Of a stretch of 5,675 nucleotides of DNA, positions 1 to 4,685 are shown in pieces (the stretch's first letter is position 1; each line of letters opens with the position of its first letter). The stretch spans positions 1-5,675 of the forward strand of contig CALVUB010000055.1 in assembly GCA_944363385.1 (NCBI GenBank), given 5' to 3'. A program made the position numbers and the translations under genes. The notes beneath the pieces are model-generated. The model worked only from the letters and a program-made list of their open reading frames with translations. It did not search any database and was not told where the DNA came from. The stretch is from an uncultured Clostridia bacterium. Its GTDB lineage: Bacteria > Bacillota > Clostridia > Christensenellales > UBA1242.

Positions 1-91
1 ACAAAGGAGAAAACTTAACAAAGGACAAAAGGAGTCTTACGACTCAAAAAACAAGCAGAATTTCTGCTTGTTTTTTTGTTTGCAATTTTTT
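1..91. other. Intergenic end region with no gene
   Basis: I see no coding region in this short stretch. It carries an imperfect direct repeat (ACAAAGGA at 1-8 and again at 18-25) and a small 5-bp hairpin, GAGTC/GACTC, at 32-45. The terminator listed separately follows directly. The ACAAAGGA copies resemble ribosome-binding sites, but no start codon with a reading frame follows them, so they are probably chance or remnant sequence. Confidence 0.5.
46..77. terminator. Bidirectional intrinsic terminator after the LRR gene
   Basis: ACAAGCAGA at 51-59 pairs perfectly with TCTGCTTGT at 63-71, with a 3-nt loop. The stem is flanked by an A-run (46-50) on the left and a T-run (72-77) on the right, so it can give a U-tailed hairpin on both strands. 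On the minus strand it lies about 20 bp beyond the stop codon of the LRR protein gene and is its natural terminator. On the plus strand it would stop transcription coming from outside the window. Confidence 0.85.
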
Positions 92-1936
92 TTATTCATT
101 TTCATCGTCAAAAGAAGATTCTTGCTCATCGGGCTTTCTAAATAATTTTCCCAATTTTTCAAGCATTTTTCTAAAACGCGATACGGGTTTGACAGTTTCT
201 GACTCATTAGAAGTTGCTTTTTCATTTGCTTTTACCCAAGTTATTTTCAAATTTGGACAATTTTCAAATGCATCTTCCGCAATTTCTACACCTTCTGGAA
301 GGATAATTTCTCTTAGATTTGAACAACCAGAAAACGCACCCTCTTCAATCTTTGTCACACTGTCTGGAATGTTTATAGAGGTTAAATTTTTACAAGCACA
401 AAACGCGTGCGCTCTAATCTTTGTCACACTGTCTGGAATGTTTATAGAGGTTAAACTTGAACAACCAGAAAACGTACCCTCTTCAATCTTTGTCACACTG
501 TCTGGAATGTTTATAGAGGTTAAACTTTTACAAGCACAAAACGCGTGCGCTCTAATCTTTGTCACACTGTCTGGAATGTTTATAGATGTTAAACTTGAAC
601 AATCCAAAAACACGCTTTCTCTAATTTCTGTCACACTGTCTGGAATGTTTATAGATGTTAAACTTAAACAATCCTGAAATGCACCTGTTCCAATATCTGT
701 CACACTGTCTGGAATGTTTATAGAGGTTAAGCTTTTACAACCGGCAAACGTAAACCATCCAATTTTTGTCACACTATCTGGAATAGTTATTGAGGTTAAG
801 TTTGAACAACCCCAAAACGCACCCTCTTCAATCTTTATCACACCTTCTGGTATGATTATTGAGGTTAAGCTTGAACAATCTCTAAACGCATACTGTTCAA
901 TCTTTGTCACACTATCTGGAATAGTTATTGAGGTTAAACTTTTACAACCTCTAAACGCATCCTTGCCAATACTTATCACACTTTCTGGAATTGAATAGCT
1001 TGTCAGACCAGCAGGTGCAAATGCAACCAATCTATTATTAGAATCAAGCAAACATCTTTTATCGGGAGTGGTTTTATATTCTGTATTGCCTGGCTCTACA
1101 TTAAATTCTTCTAAACTTTTACAACCAGCAAACGCAGACCTTCCAACTCCTATCACACTGTTTGGAATGTTTATTGAGGTTAAACTTTTACAATCATAAA
1201 ACTCAGCCTCTTCAATCTCTGTTACGCCGTTTGGAATGTTTATTGAGGTTAAACTTTTACAAGCACAAAACGCACCCTTTTCAATCTTTGTCACACTGTT
1301 TGGAACGGTTATAGATGTTAAGTTTGAACAATGGGTAAACGCATACTCTCCAATCTTTGTTATGCTATTTGGAATGGTTATTGATGTTAAACTTGAACAA
1401 CCACCAAACACATGCTGTTCAATCTTTGTCACACTGTCTGGAATGGTTATTGAGGTTAAGCTTTTACAATCCCAAAACGCTTCCCTTCCAATCCATGTCA
1501 CACTGTCTGGAATAGTTATTGAGGTTAAGCTTGAACAATCTCTAAACGCACCCTCTTTAATCTCTGTCACACTGTTTGGAATGTTTATAGAGGTTAAGCT
1601 TGAACAATAGGCAAACGCCTCAATTCCAATCCATGTCATACTATTTGGAATGTTTATAGAGGTTAAACTTTTACAACACCGAAACGCATCTCGTTCAATC
1701 TCTGTTACGCTATCTGGAATGGTTATAGAAGTTAAGTTTGAACAACCATCAAACGCGTACGCTCCAATCTTTGTCACACCTTCTGGAATATTTATTGAGG
1801 TTAAACTTTTTTTACAATCCCAAAACGCATCCTCTCCAATCTTTGTCACGCCTTTCCAAAATTCGTCAGGGTTTGACTTTAAAAGTTCAAGGTCATCTTC
1901 TTTAACATCTATCAAAACTCCGTCTTTTTTCTCCAT
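92..1936 (-). CDS. BspA-like leucine-rich repeat (LRR_5) protein, no signal peptide
   Basis: This 614-residue protein is almost entirely LRR_5/BspA-type repeats with the pattern VTKIxxxAFxxCxSLTSIxIPDS. I count about 22 repeats, starting at residue 30 and ending near 571, nearly all exactly 23 residues long. Repeat 11 (residues 261-319) carries a 36-residue insertion containing NTEYKTTPDKRCLL, which corresponds to the 'N-x-x-Y...DGvLf' element typical of this family. Such repeats form solenoids used for protein or surface binding, and no enzyme domain is present. The N-terminal 29 residues are charged and hydrophilic with no signal peptide. The tail (about 572-614) has no LPxTG motif or membrane helix but contains a basic amphipathic stretch (RFRKMLEKLGKLFRK) followed by acidic residues. 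The start is supported by a GAGGAG-type ribosome site a few bases upstream and a strong promoter. The gene is monocistronic. Its ligand and cellular location cannot be read from the sequence; it is probably cytoplasmic or exported by an unrecognised route. Confidence 0.9.
   Translation of the reverse strand: MEKKDGVLIDVKEDDLELLKSNPDEFWKGVTKIGEDAFWDCKKSLTSINIPEGVTKIGAYAFDGCSNLTSITIPDSVTEIERDAFRCCKSLTSINIPNSMTWIGIEAFAYCSSLTSINIPNSVTEIKEGAFRDCSSLTSITIPDSVTWIGREAFWDCKSLTSITIPDSVTKIEQHVFGGCSSLTSITIPNSITKIGEYAFTHCSNLTSITVPNSVTKIEKGAFCACKSLTSINIPNGVTEIEEAEFYDCKSLTSINIPNSVIGVGRSAFAGCKSLEEFNVEPGNTEYKTTPDKRCLLDSNNRLVAFAPAGLTSYSIPESVISIGKDAFRGCKSLTSITIPDSVTKIEQYAFRDCSSLTSIIIPEGVIKIEEGAFWGCSNLTSITIPDSVTKIGWFTFAGCKSLTSINIPDSVTDIGTGAFQDCLSLTSINIPDSVTEIRESVFLDCSSLTSINIPDSVTKIRAHAFCACKSLTSINIPDSVTKIEEGTFSGCSSLTSINIPDSVTKIRAHAFCACKNLTSINIPDSVTKIEEGAFSGCSNLREIILPEGVEIAEDAFENCPNLKITWVKANEKATSNESETVKPVSRFRKMLEKLGKLFRKPDEQESSFDDENE
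226..1849 (-). repeat. Coding 69-bp tandem repeat array (LRR_5 units)
   Basis: About 22 units of 69 bp (23 codons) run head to tail through the LRR gene, interrupted once by the 36-residue insertion within 980-1156. Phrases such as GTCACACTGTCTGGAATG and GAGGTTAAACTT recur in every unit. The first repeat (residues 30-53) has one extra codon, a Lys-Lys pair in place of one Lys, at a homopolymer T-run near 1807, which suggests slippage. Because the unit length is a multiple of three, the opposite strand also stays open for long stretches. Those plus-strand frames are by-products, not genes. Confidence 0.9.
321..596 (-). repeat. 138-bp near-identical tandem duplication inside the LRR gene
   Basis: Positions 321-458 and 459-596 match at 135 of 138 bases; I see differences at 337/475, 387/525 and 449/587. 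Each copy spans two 23-codon repeats. At protein level, repeats 18-19 (residues 458-503) and 20-21 (504-549) are almost the same, including the otherwise unique RAHAFCAC segment. This is much closer than any other pair of repeats in the gene, so it looks like a recent duplication of a two-repeat block. Confidence 0.9.
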
Positions 1937-1974
1937 TTTCTCTCTCCTCTTTTGAAAAAATCTTTGATAGTTCT

Positions 1975-2002
1975 ATTATATCATTGAGGGAGGAGAAGTC
2001 AA
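1975..2002 (-). promoter_or_regulatory. Sigma-A promoter of the LRR gene
   Basis: Read on the minus strand, TTGACT (2002-1997) is followed after 16 bp by a perfect TATAAT (1980-1975). The -10 box lies about 39 bp upstream of the ATG at 1936, leaving a short leader that holds the AGGAG ribosome site near 1945. The 16-bp spacer is one base short of optimal but well within range. Confidence 0.75.
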
Positions 2003-2084
2003 GAGTTTTTTACAATTTTAGGTGATTTTAGCGTAATGTTTTTTGTCGCTAGTTTATCAAAATATGTTGGTAACTACAAATTTT

Positions 2085-2561
2085 TTATTTGAATATGCTG
2101 TCAAGTGCGTCAAACCAAACTTGTTTTGAAAAAGACACATTGGCAGGGCTTGTGGAAGGCAGATAGATAAAGTTTATATCTGAAAAAGCCTGGCTAGCGA
2201 TTTTGTGGCTTGTTTTTCCATTGCAAAACACAGCTCTGACATTTTTATGTGAGCGCAAAAAGCTTGCAATGTCGTTGATTTCAAATTTTTCTTTTTGCAA
2301 GGCGCTATCGTTTGAGCCTATAAGATTTGTTGACTTCACAATATCCCAAATGGCAATTTTATGAGCAAGCAAAAACTGCTTTTTCTCGGCTATTGATTGA
2401 ACCAGCTTTTCGTTAAAATATTCAGCAAGCACTTTCCAAAATTTGTTACTTTTGTTGCCGTAATAAAAATTTTCCTTCAAACTTTTTTCACTTGGAAAAC
2501 TTCCTAATATAAGAATTTGGCTGTTTTGATCAGCCACAAAATCAAAGCAAATTTTATTCAT
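2085..2561 (-). CDS. DNA-deoxyinosine (hypoxanthine) glycosylase, UDG superfamily
   Basis: This 158-residue protein matches the small DNA-deoxyinosine glycosylase group (family 6 of the uracil-DNA glycosylase superfamily). These enzymes remove hypoxanthine, the product of adenine deamination, from DNA to start base-excision repair. The visible signature is LILGSFPS at residues 17-24 followed by YYGNKSNKFW at 33-42 (active-site loop; family members usually show YYxxxxNxFW, and the Asn before the FW is the likely catalytic residue). Further on are IWDIVKS at 71-77, GSNDS at 82-86 and the second UDG-type loop LPSTSPAN at 134-141. The length is normal for the family. I chose the ATG at 2561 over the one at 2588 because AAGGAG sits five bases before it and the family begins close to this point; the upstream ATG has no ribosome site and falls in the likely promoter. 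The gene is divergent from the MmcQ/YjbR gene. No convincing hairpin terminator follows. Confidence 0.85.
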   Translation of the reverse strand: MNKICFDFVADQNSQILILGSFPSEKSLKENFYYGNKSNKFWKVLAEYFNEKLVQSIAEKKQFLLAHKIAIWDIVKSTNLIGSNDSALQKEKFEINDIASFLRSHKNVRAVFCNGKTSHKIASQAFSDINFIYLPSTSPANVSFSKQVWFDALDSIFK

Positions 2562-2578
2562 AAACGCTCCTTGCTTTG

Positions 2579-2607
2579 ATTTTATCATTTTTACAAGGTA
2601 AAGGCAA
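2579..2607 (-). promoter_or_regulatory. Candidate promoter of the deoxyinosine glycosylase gene
   Basis: On the minus strand TTGCCT (2607-2602) and TAAAAT (2584-2579) are separated by 17 bp. Transcription would start around 2572, giving a leader of only about 11 nt that just contains the AAGGAG site before the ATG at 2561. If this promoter is real, the longer reading frame starting at 2588 cannot be used. Confidence 0.45.
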
Positions 2608-2634
2608 ATAGATTTTTGTATATCTTTTAAAAAA

Positions 2635-2663
2635 TTGCCAAAGTTTGAATTTTATGATAAAAT
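2635..2663 (+). promoter_or_regulatory. Candidate promoter of the MmcQ/YjbR gene
   Basis: TTGCCA (2635-2640) and TAAAAT (2658-2663) are 17 bp apart and point toward the ATG at 2682. The predicted start of transcription near 2670 would leave a leader of only about 12 nt without a recognisable ribosome site. It mirrors the promoter for the divergent glycosylase gene, so the two genes share one regulatory gap. Confidence 0.45.
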
Positions 2664-2681
2664 TAAACTTGGGTTAAACAA

Positions 2682-3347
2682 ATGGATAAAATTGCAGAAA
2701 AGATTTTTAAAAACAAAAAACTCAATGTTGCAAAGGCTGAAAAGGCTGGTTTTGACAGACAAAATGGCAGGTTTGTTTTTGAGCAAAAAATTGCAGACGA
2801 ACAATTTTTATGCAAGATAACATTTTCAGAAACAAATGTTGAAAGTCAAATTATAGATATTGCAAATGGTTTGCCATACACACTTTTTTTGGTTGATGGC
2901 GCGCAAGGGGCTTTTGTAGGGCAGGTGAGAAAAGAGTATGAAAAGGTTTTGATGAGGCTTGTTGAAACTTGCTATGAGGAAAACATTTTCAAAACGGAAA
3001 ATTTTGTTAAAATCAAGGCATATATTGAGAAAAAATATGGCGACAAACTTGAATTTTTGTGGGATAAACTTCCAAATTGCGCCATTTGGAGACGAAAGGA
3101 TAATAACAAGTGGTATGCGATTGTTATGAGCGTGGCAAAAGAAAAGATTACTGGAGAGGGGAAAGAAATTGTTGAAATTTTGAATTTGAAAAGCGACAAT
3201 CCTAAGCAACTTATTGACAATAAGAATATTTTTAATGGCTACCACATGAACAAAAAATATTGGATTTCAATTTTATTAAACAGCGTGTCTCTTGAAAATG
3301 TCTATGACTTGATTGATACCAGCTTTGCTTTGGTAGGTAGAAAATAG
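2682..3347 (+). CDS. MmcQ/YjbR family protein with N-terminal extension
   Basis: This 221-residue protein has a C-terminal YjbR domain (about residues 119-221, CyaY-like fold). The domain is recognisable from LEFLWDKLPNCAIWRR (123-138), KWYAIVM (143-149), ILNLK (166-170), the hallmark GYHMNKKYW (186-194) and the final LIDTSF (210-215). The N-terminal half (about 1-118), with QGAFVGQVRKEYE (75-87), is the extension usually seen in Bacillota members of this length, so the gene looks complete. Family members are often labelled DNA-binding, but their true role is not established, and nothing here identifies a target. The ATG at 2682 is the only reasonable start, because an in-frame stop lies at 2664-2666. 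No good ribosome site precedes it, so initiation may be weak or nearly leaderless. It is transcribed divergently from the glycosylase gene. Confidence 0.85.
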   Translation: MDKIAEKIFKNKKLNVAKAEKAGFDRQNGRFVFEQKIADEQFLCKITFSETNVESQIIDIANGLPYTLFLVDGAQGAFVGQVRKEYEKVLMRLVETCYEENIFKTENFVKIKAYIEKKYGDKLEFLWDKLPNCAIWRRKDNNKWYAIVMSVAKEKITGEGKEIVEILNLKSDNPKQLIDNKNIFNGYHMNKKYWISILLNSVSLENVYDLIDTSFALVGRK

Positions 3348-3348
3348 G

Positions 3349-3400
3349 GTTGTGCAAAATAATTTAAACGGGGAGTGTTGCAAAAACTTTTGCACACAAC
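3349..3400 (+). promoter_or_regulatory. Inverted-repeat cluster upstream of the P-loop gene
   Basis: GTTGTGCAAAA (3349-3359) and TTTTGCACACAAC (3388-3400) form an imperfect inverted repeat with a 2-nt bulge. The right arm also pairs with a closer copy, TGCAAA (3379-3384) against TTTGCA (3389-3394). There is no T-run after it, so it is not a standard terminator. It begins immediately after the YjbR stop codon and lies about 20-70 bp upstream of the -35 box of the next gene, where an operator or an unusual RNA structure would both fit. Confidence 0.4.
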
Positions 3401-3418
3401 AAGTTTGAACCAAAATTC

Positions 3419-3447
3419 TTGACAAAAAAGTAAGTTCATGTTATCTT
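3419..3447 (+). promoter_or_regulatory. Sigma-A promoter of the P-loop gene
   Basis: A perfect TTGACA (3419-3424) is followed after 17 bp by TATCTT (3442-3447). The ATG at 3471 is about 24 bp downstream of the -10 box, with a good AAGGAG ribosome site at 3460-3465 in between. The gene can therefore be transcribed independently of the YjbR gene. Confidence 0.75.
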
Positions 3448-3470
3448 TCTAAAAGAATAAAGGAGTTTGT

Positions 3471-4004
3471 ATGCAATATAAGGGAATTGAATTTTCAGCG
3501 ATTATCGCCACACCAGGCTGTGGAAAGTCTTATCTTGCAGATCGCTATGATTTTATTGTGGATGCCGATGAAGTAAGGCTGAAAAACAAGTATGATATTC
3601 CAAAAGATATCACAAGAGAGGAGCTTGAAAAAACAAAAGGGGACAGAACTTTTTTAAAAACAAATCGACATTTTTCTGATGTAGAGAAAAAATTGGATGA
3701 GCTTTACAGCCAGGGCAAAATTATTATCGGCGCGCCTCATCCTGAGATGTTTGATTATTTTGAAAAAAGGTCAATAAAATTTTGTTTTGTTTATCCAAAC
3801 AAAGATATGAAAATGGAACTTGACAAACGCTTTCATGATAGAGGAAACTCGGAAAAGTTTATTAAAGAAAACTTTGATATGTTTGAACGGTTTTATCAGG
3901 AAAACATAAAAGATCAACGCGCAGCTGTGCATTATCAGTTTGGTCATGGTGAATATTTAAAAGACATTCTCGAAAAATTTGGCGTTTCTTTTGATAAAAA
4001 ATAA
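3471..4004 (+). CDS. P-loop nucleotide kinase-like protein, substrate unknown
   Basis: This 177-residue soluble protein begins with a beta-strand and Walker A loop, ATPGCGKS at residues 13-20, which binds the phosphates of ATP or GTP. The first position is Ala instead of the usual Gly. A DAD motif (31-33) follows the second strand, as in small nucleoside and nucleotide kinases. IIIGAPHPEMF (84-94) and CFVYPN (105-110) look like core strands of the same fold. A basic segment with R120 and R124 (LDKRFHDRGN) resembles the arginine-rich lid of such kinases. The overall pattern suggests a nucleoside(monophosphate) kinase-like enzyme; similar small P-loop proteins occur in phages and in Bacillota genomes. 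I cannot name the substrate. The start is well supported by AAGGAG five bases upstream and a strong promoter. No clear terminator follows; the next element is the tRNA promoter. Confidence 0.75.
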   Translation: MQYKGIEFSAIIATPGCGKSYLADRYDFIVDADEVRLKNKYDIPKDITREELEKTKGDRTFLKTNRHFSDVEKKLDELYSQGKIIIGAPHPEMFDYFEKRSIKFCFVYPNKDMKMELDKRFHDRGNSEKFIKENFDMFERFYQENIKDQRAAVHYQFGHGEYLKDILEKFGVSFDKK

Positions 4005-4032
4005 ATTTGTTGACAAAATTTTCAAAATATAG

Positions 4033-4061
4033 TTGACATTTTGTTTAAATAAAGTTATAAT
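4033..4061 (+). promoter_or_regulatory. Perfect consensus promoter of the tRNA-Ile locus
   Basis: TTGACA (4033-4038), a 17-bp spacer and TATAAT (4056-4061) give an exact sigma-A consensus. It faces the tRNA, and I find no other promoter of comparable quality between it and the intact tRNA. Transcription would start near 4068, about 330 nt before the mature tRNA, and would run through both truncated copies. A second TTGACA at 4010-4015 has no matching -10 box. Confidence 0.85.
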
Positions 4062-4150
4062 CAATTTGCACAATTGGTTGAGCTTAATCAAGAGTGATAA
4101 ACAAAGGATAAAACCTCTTCTGAGTATTGTGCTGGAAGAGGGTAAGTTAT
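4062..4150 (+). other. Untranslated leader with a 7-bp hairpin
   Basis: This stretch lies between the tRNA promoter and the first truncated tRNA copy and has no gene. CCTCTTC (4114-4120) pairs with GAAGAGG (4135-4141) around a 14-nt loop. A smaller CAATT/AATTG pair lies at 4062-4076. There is no T-box AGGGTGGNACC motif and no U-tail, so I do not call a riboswitch or attenuator. Confidence 0.45.
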
Positions 4151-4185
4151 AGAGATGTAGCTCAGTCGGTTAGAGCACCACCCTG
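4151..4185 (+). pseudogene. Truncated tRNA-Ile copy 1 (5' half, to the anticodon)
   Basis: These 35 bases equal the first 35 bases of the intact tRNA-Ile at 4396: 5' acceptor strand AGAGATG, complete D-arm and the 5' side of the anticodon arm. The identity stops within the anticodon after its first base (G34). No T-arm or 3' acceptor strand follows, so it cannot fold as a tRNA. About 57 bases later TAAGGTGGG (4243-4251) occurs, matching the 3' side of the anticodon arm. Copy 1 may therefore be a tRNA with an insertion in the anticodon loop and a decayed 3' end. Confidence 0.85.
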
Positions 4186-4293
4186 TAGCCGAGGCTTCAT
4201 AAGAAGCCGAACGCCAAGGTTCTGCCTTAAGGCAGGTTCTTCTAAGGTGGGCCACCGCCAAGGCATTCTTCTTCGAAGAAGAAAAATTTATAT
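4186..4293. other. 108-bp spacer with three palindromes between truncated tRNA copies
   Basis: This spacer is more GC-rich than its surroundings and holds three inverted repeats: GGCTTC-ATAA-GAAGCC (4193-4208), the perfect 14-bp palindrome CTGCCTTAAGGCAG (4222-4235) and the perfect 18-bp palindrome TTCTTCTTCGAAGAAGAA (4266-4283). The short phrase CGCCAAGG occurs twice, near 4212 and 4256. I see no reading frame with a start site and no match to a known RNA family. Confidence 0.6.
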
Positions 4294-4336
4294 AGAGATG
4301 TAGCTCAGTCGGTTAGAGCACCACCCTGATAAGGTG
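4294..4336 (+). pseudogene. Truncated tRNA-Ile copy 2 (5' half, through the anticodon)
   Basis: These 43 bases are identical to the first 43 of the intact tRNA-Ile, including the GAT anticodon (4328-4330) and most of the 3' anticodon stem, and stop at tRNA position 42. The following 59 bases (4337-4395) bear no resemblance to a variable loop, T-arm or acceptor strand. They contain a GAGTT-GCTA-AACTC hairpin instead. The preceding ATAT is also shared with the intact copy. It is not expected to give a working tRNA. Confidence 0.85.
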
Positions 4337-4395
4337 AATTTGACCACTTTGAGCACGCCAACGAGAGTTGCTAAACTCGTTAAAACAAACCATAT

Positions 4396-4472
4396 AGAGA
4401 TGTAGCTCAGTCGGTTAGAGCACCACCCTGATAAGGTGGGGGTCGGTGGTTCGAGTCCACTCATCTCTACCA
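4396..4472 (+). tRNA. tRNA-Ile (GAU anticodon), complete with CCA
   Basis: The 77-nt cloverleaf is complete. The acceptor pairs AGAGATG with CATCTCT; the D-stem is GCTC/GAGC; and the anticodon arm is CCACC-CTGATAA-GGTGG with anticodon GAT at 4430-4432. The variable loop is short, the T-arm is GGTGG-TTCGAGT-CCACT, the discriminator is A at 4469 and the encoded CCA is at 4470-4472. It reads isoleucine codons AUU and AUC. It lies at the end of a transcript that starts about 330 nt upstream and is followed within five bases by a terminator. Its 3' half is the likely attachment site for the element carrying the integrase at the right edge. Confidence 0.97.
4428..4472. other. Candidate attachment site (att) in the tRNA-Ile 3' half
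   Basis: Tyrosine recombinases of integrative elements commonly cross over in the anticodon loop or T-arm of tRNA genes, and the element then supplies a replacement 3' half so the tRNA stays intact. Here the intact tRNA points toward a convergent integrase gene about 210 bp away, which is that arrangement. The matching second att copy would lie at the far end of the element outside this window, so the core boundaries cannot be fixed. Confidence 0.45.
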
Positions 4473-4476
4473 GATT

Positions 4477-4504
4477 TGAGAGCAAAATTTGCTCTCATTT
4501 TTTT
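4477..4504 (+). terminator. Intrinsic terminator of tRNA-Ile
   Basis: TGAGAGCA (4477-4484) pairs with TGCTCTCA (4490-4497) around a short AT loop and is followed by seven Ts (4498-4504). It starts five bases after the tRNA CCA end and is a textbook Rho-independent terminator. Confidence 0.92.
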
Positions 4505-4508
4505 ATAT

Positions 4509-4560
4509 AAAAAATCGCTATAAACCTTTATTTATAAGGGATATAGCGATTTTTATTTTT
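4509..4560. terminator. Long bidirectional hairpin between tRNA-Ile and the integrase
   Basis: A 13-bp perfect stem, AAAAATCGCTATA (4510-4522) with TATAGCGATTTTT (4542-4554), encloses a smaller pairing of CCTTTA with TAAGGG, giving a nearly continuous helix of about 20 bp. The A-run on one side and T-run on the other let it work on both strands. It would back up the tRNA terminator and stop transcripts leaving the integrase gene, which ends at 4686. Confidence 0.8.
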
Positions 4561-4600
4561 TCTATTTTTAATAAAATTTATTAAATTTTTCAAATTTTCT

Positions 4601-4684
4601 TATTTTGTCGAATTTTGTCAAAAAACTCTCTAAAACTGCCTAAAACTGCCATATTTGCTGTCAACTGCTGTCAATTGCTGTCAA
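4601..4684. repeat. Phased 10-bp direct repeats, possible integrase arm-binding sites
   Basis: Three sets of direct repeats lie in register with a 10-bp period: ATTTTGTC twice (4602 and 4612), TAAAACTGCC twice (4631-4640 and 4641-4650) and TGCTGTCAA three times (4656, 4666 and 4676, ending 4684). The array stops one base before the integrase stop codon. A 10-bp period places each copy on the same face of the helix. Tyrosine integrases with an N-terminal arm-binding domain recognise short direct repeats of about this size near the attachment core, so that role fits the position between tRNA and int. Confidence 0.6.
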
Positions 4685-4685
4685 A

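Noticed and set aside
37..225. 62-codon minus-strand frame over the LRR gene tail
   Set aside because: It overlaps the LRR gene in another frame and runs across the terminator hairpin, with low-complexity Lys/Asn/Gln content.
226..1849. Regular repeats resembling a CRISPR array
   Set aside because: The 69-bp units are translated LRR repeats with variation at coding positions, with no separate repeat and spacer structure and no cas genes.
189..1955. Four plus-strand reading frames with repeating MFIEVKL-type sequence
   Set aside because: They are the antisense of the LRR repeats. The 69-bp period keeps the opposite strand open. They have no promoters or ribosome sites, and the minus-strand protein is a clear family match.
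2029..2051. TAGCG/CGCTA hairpin as terminator of the glycosylase gene
   Set aside because: The stem is only 5 bp around a 13-nt loop, with no T-run on the minus-strand side.
2635..2820. 61-codon plus-strand frame overlapping the YjbR start
   Set aside because: It is out of frame with the recognised protein, begins at TTG inside the likely promoter and resembles no known protein.
2826..3245. Minus-strand reading frames within the YjbR gene (2826-3245 and 2972-3220)
   Set aside because: They are antisense to a well-supported gene, rich in Phe/Ile/Asn from AT-rich complement, and lack ribosome sites.
4062..4293. T-box riboswitch upstream of the tRNA
   Set aside because: There is no AGGGTGGNACCGCG-type motif, no antiterminator/terminator pair and no aminoacyl-tRNA synthetase or amino acid gene downstream.
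4288..4485. 65-codon minus-strand reading frame with MSGLEPPTPTLSGWCSNRLSY-like sequence
   Set aside because: It is the antisense of the tRNA-Ile and its copies. This type of translated tRNA complement is a well-known false gene call, and there is no ribosome site.
4601..4684. Short repeat array as CRISPR or replication iterons
   Set aside because: Units are only 9-10 bp without spacers, no replication initiator gene is visible, and the place beside int fits recombinase sites better.
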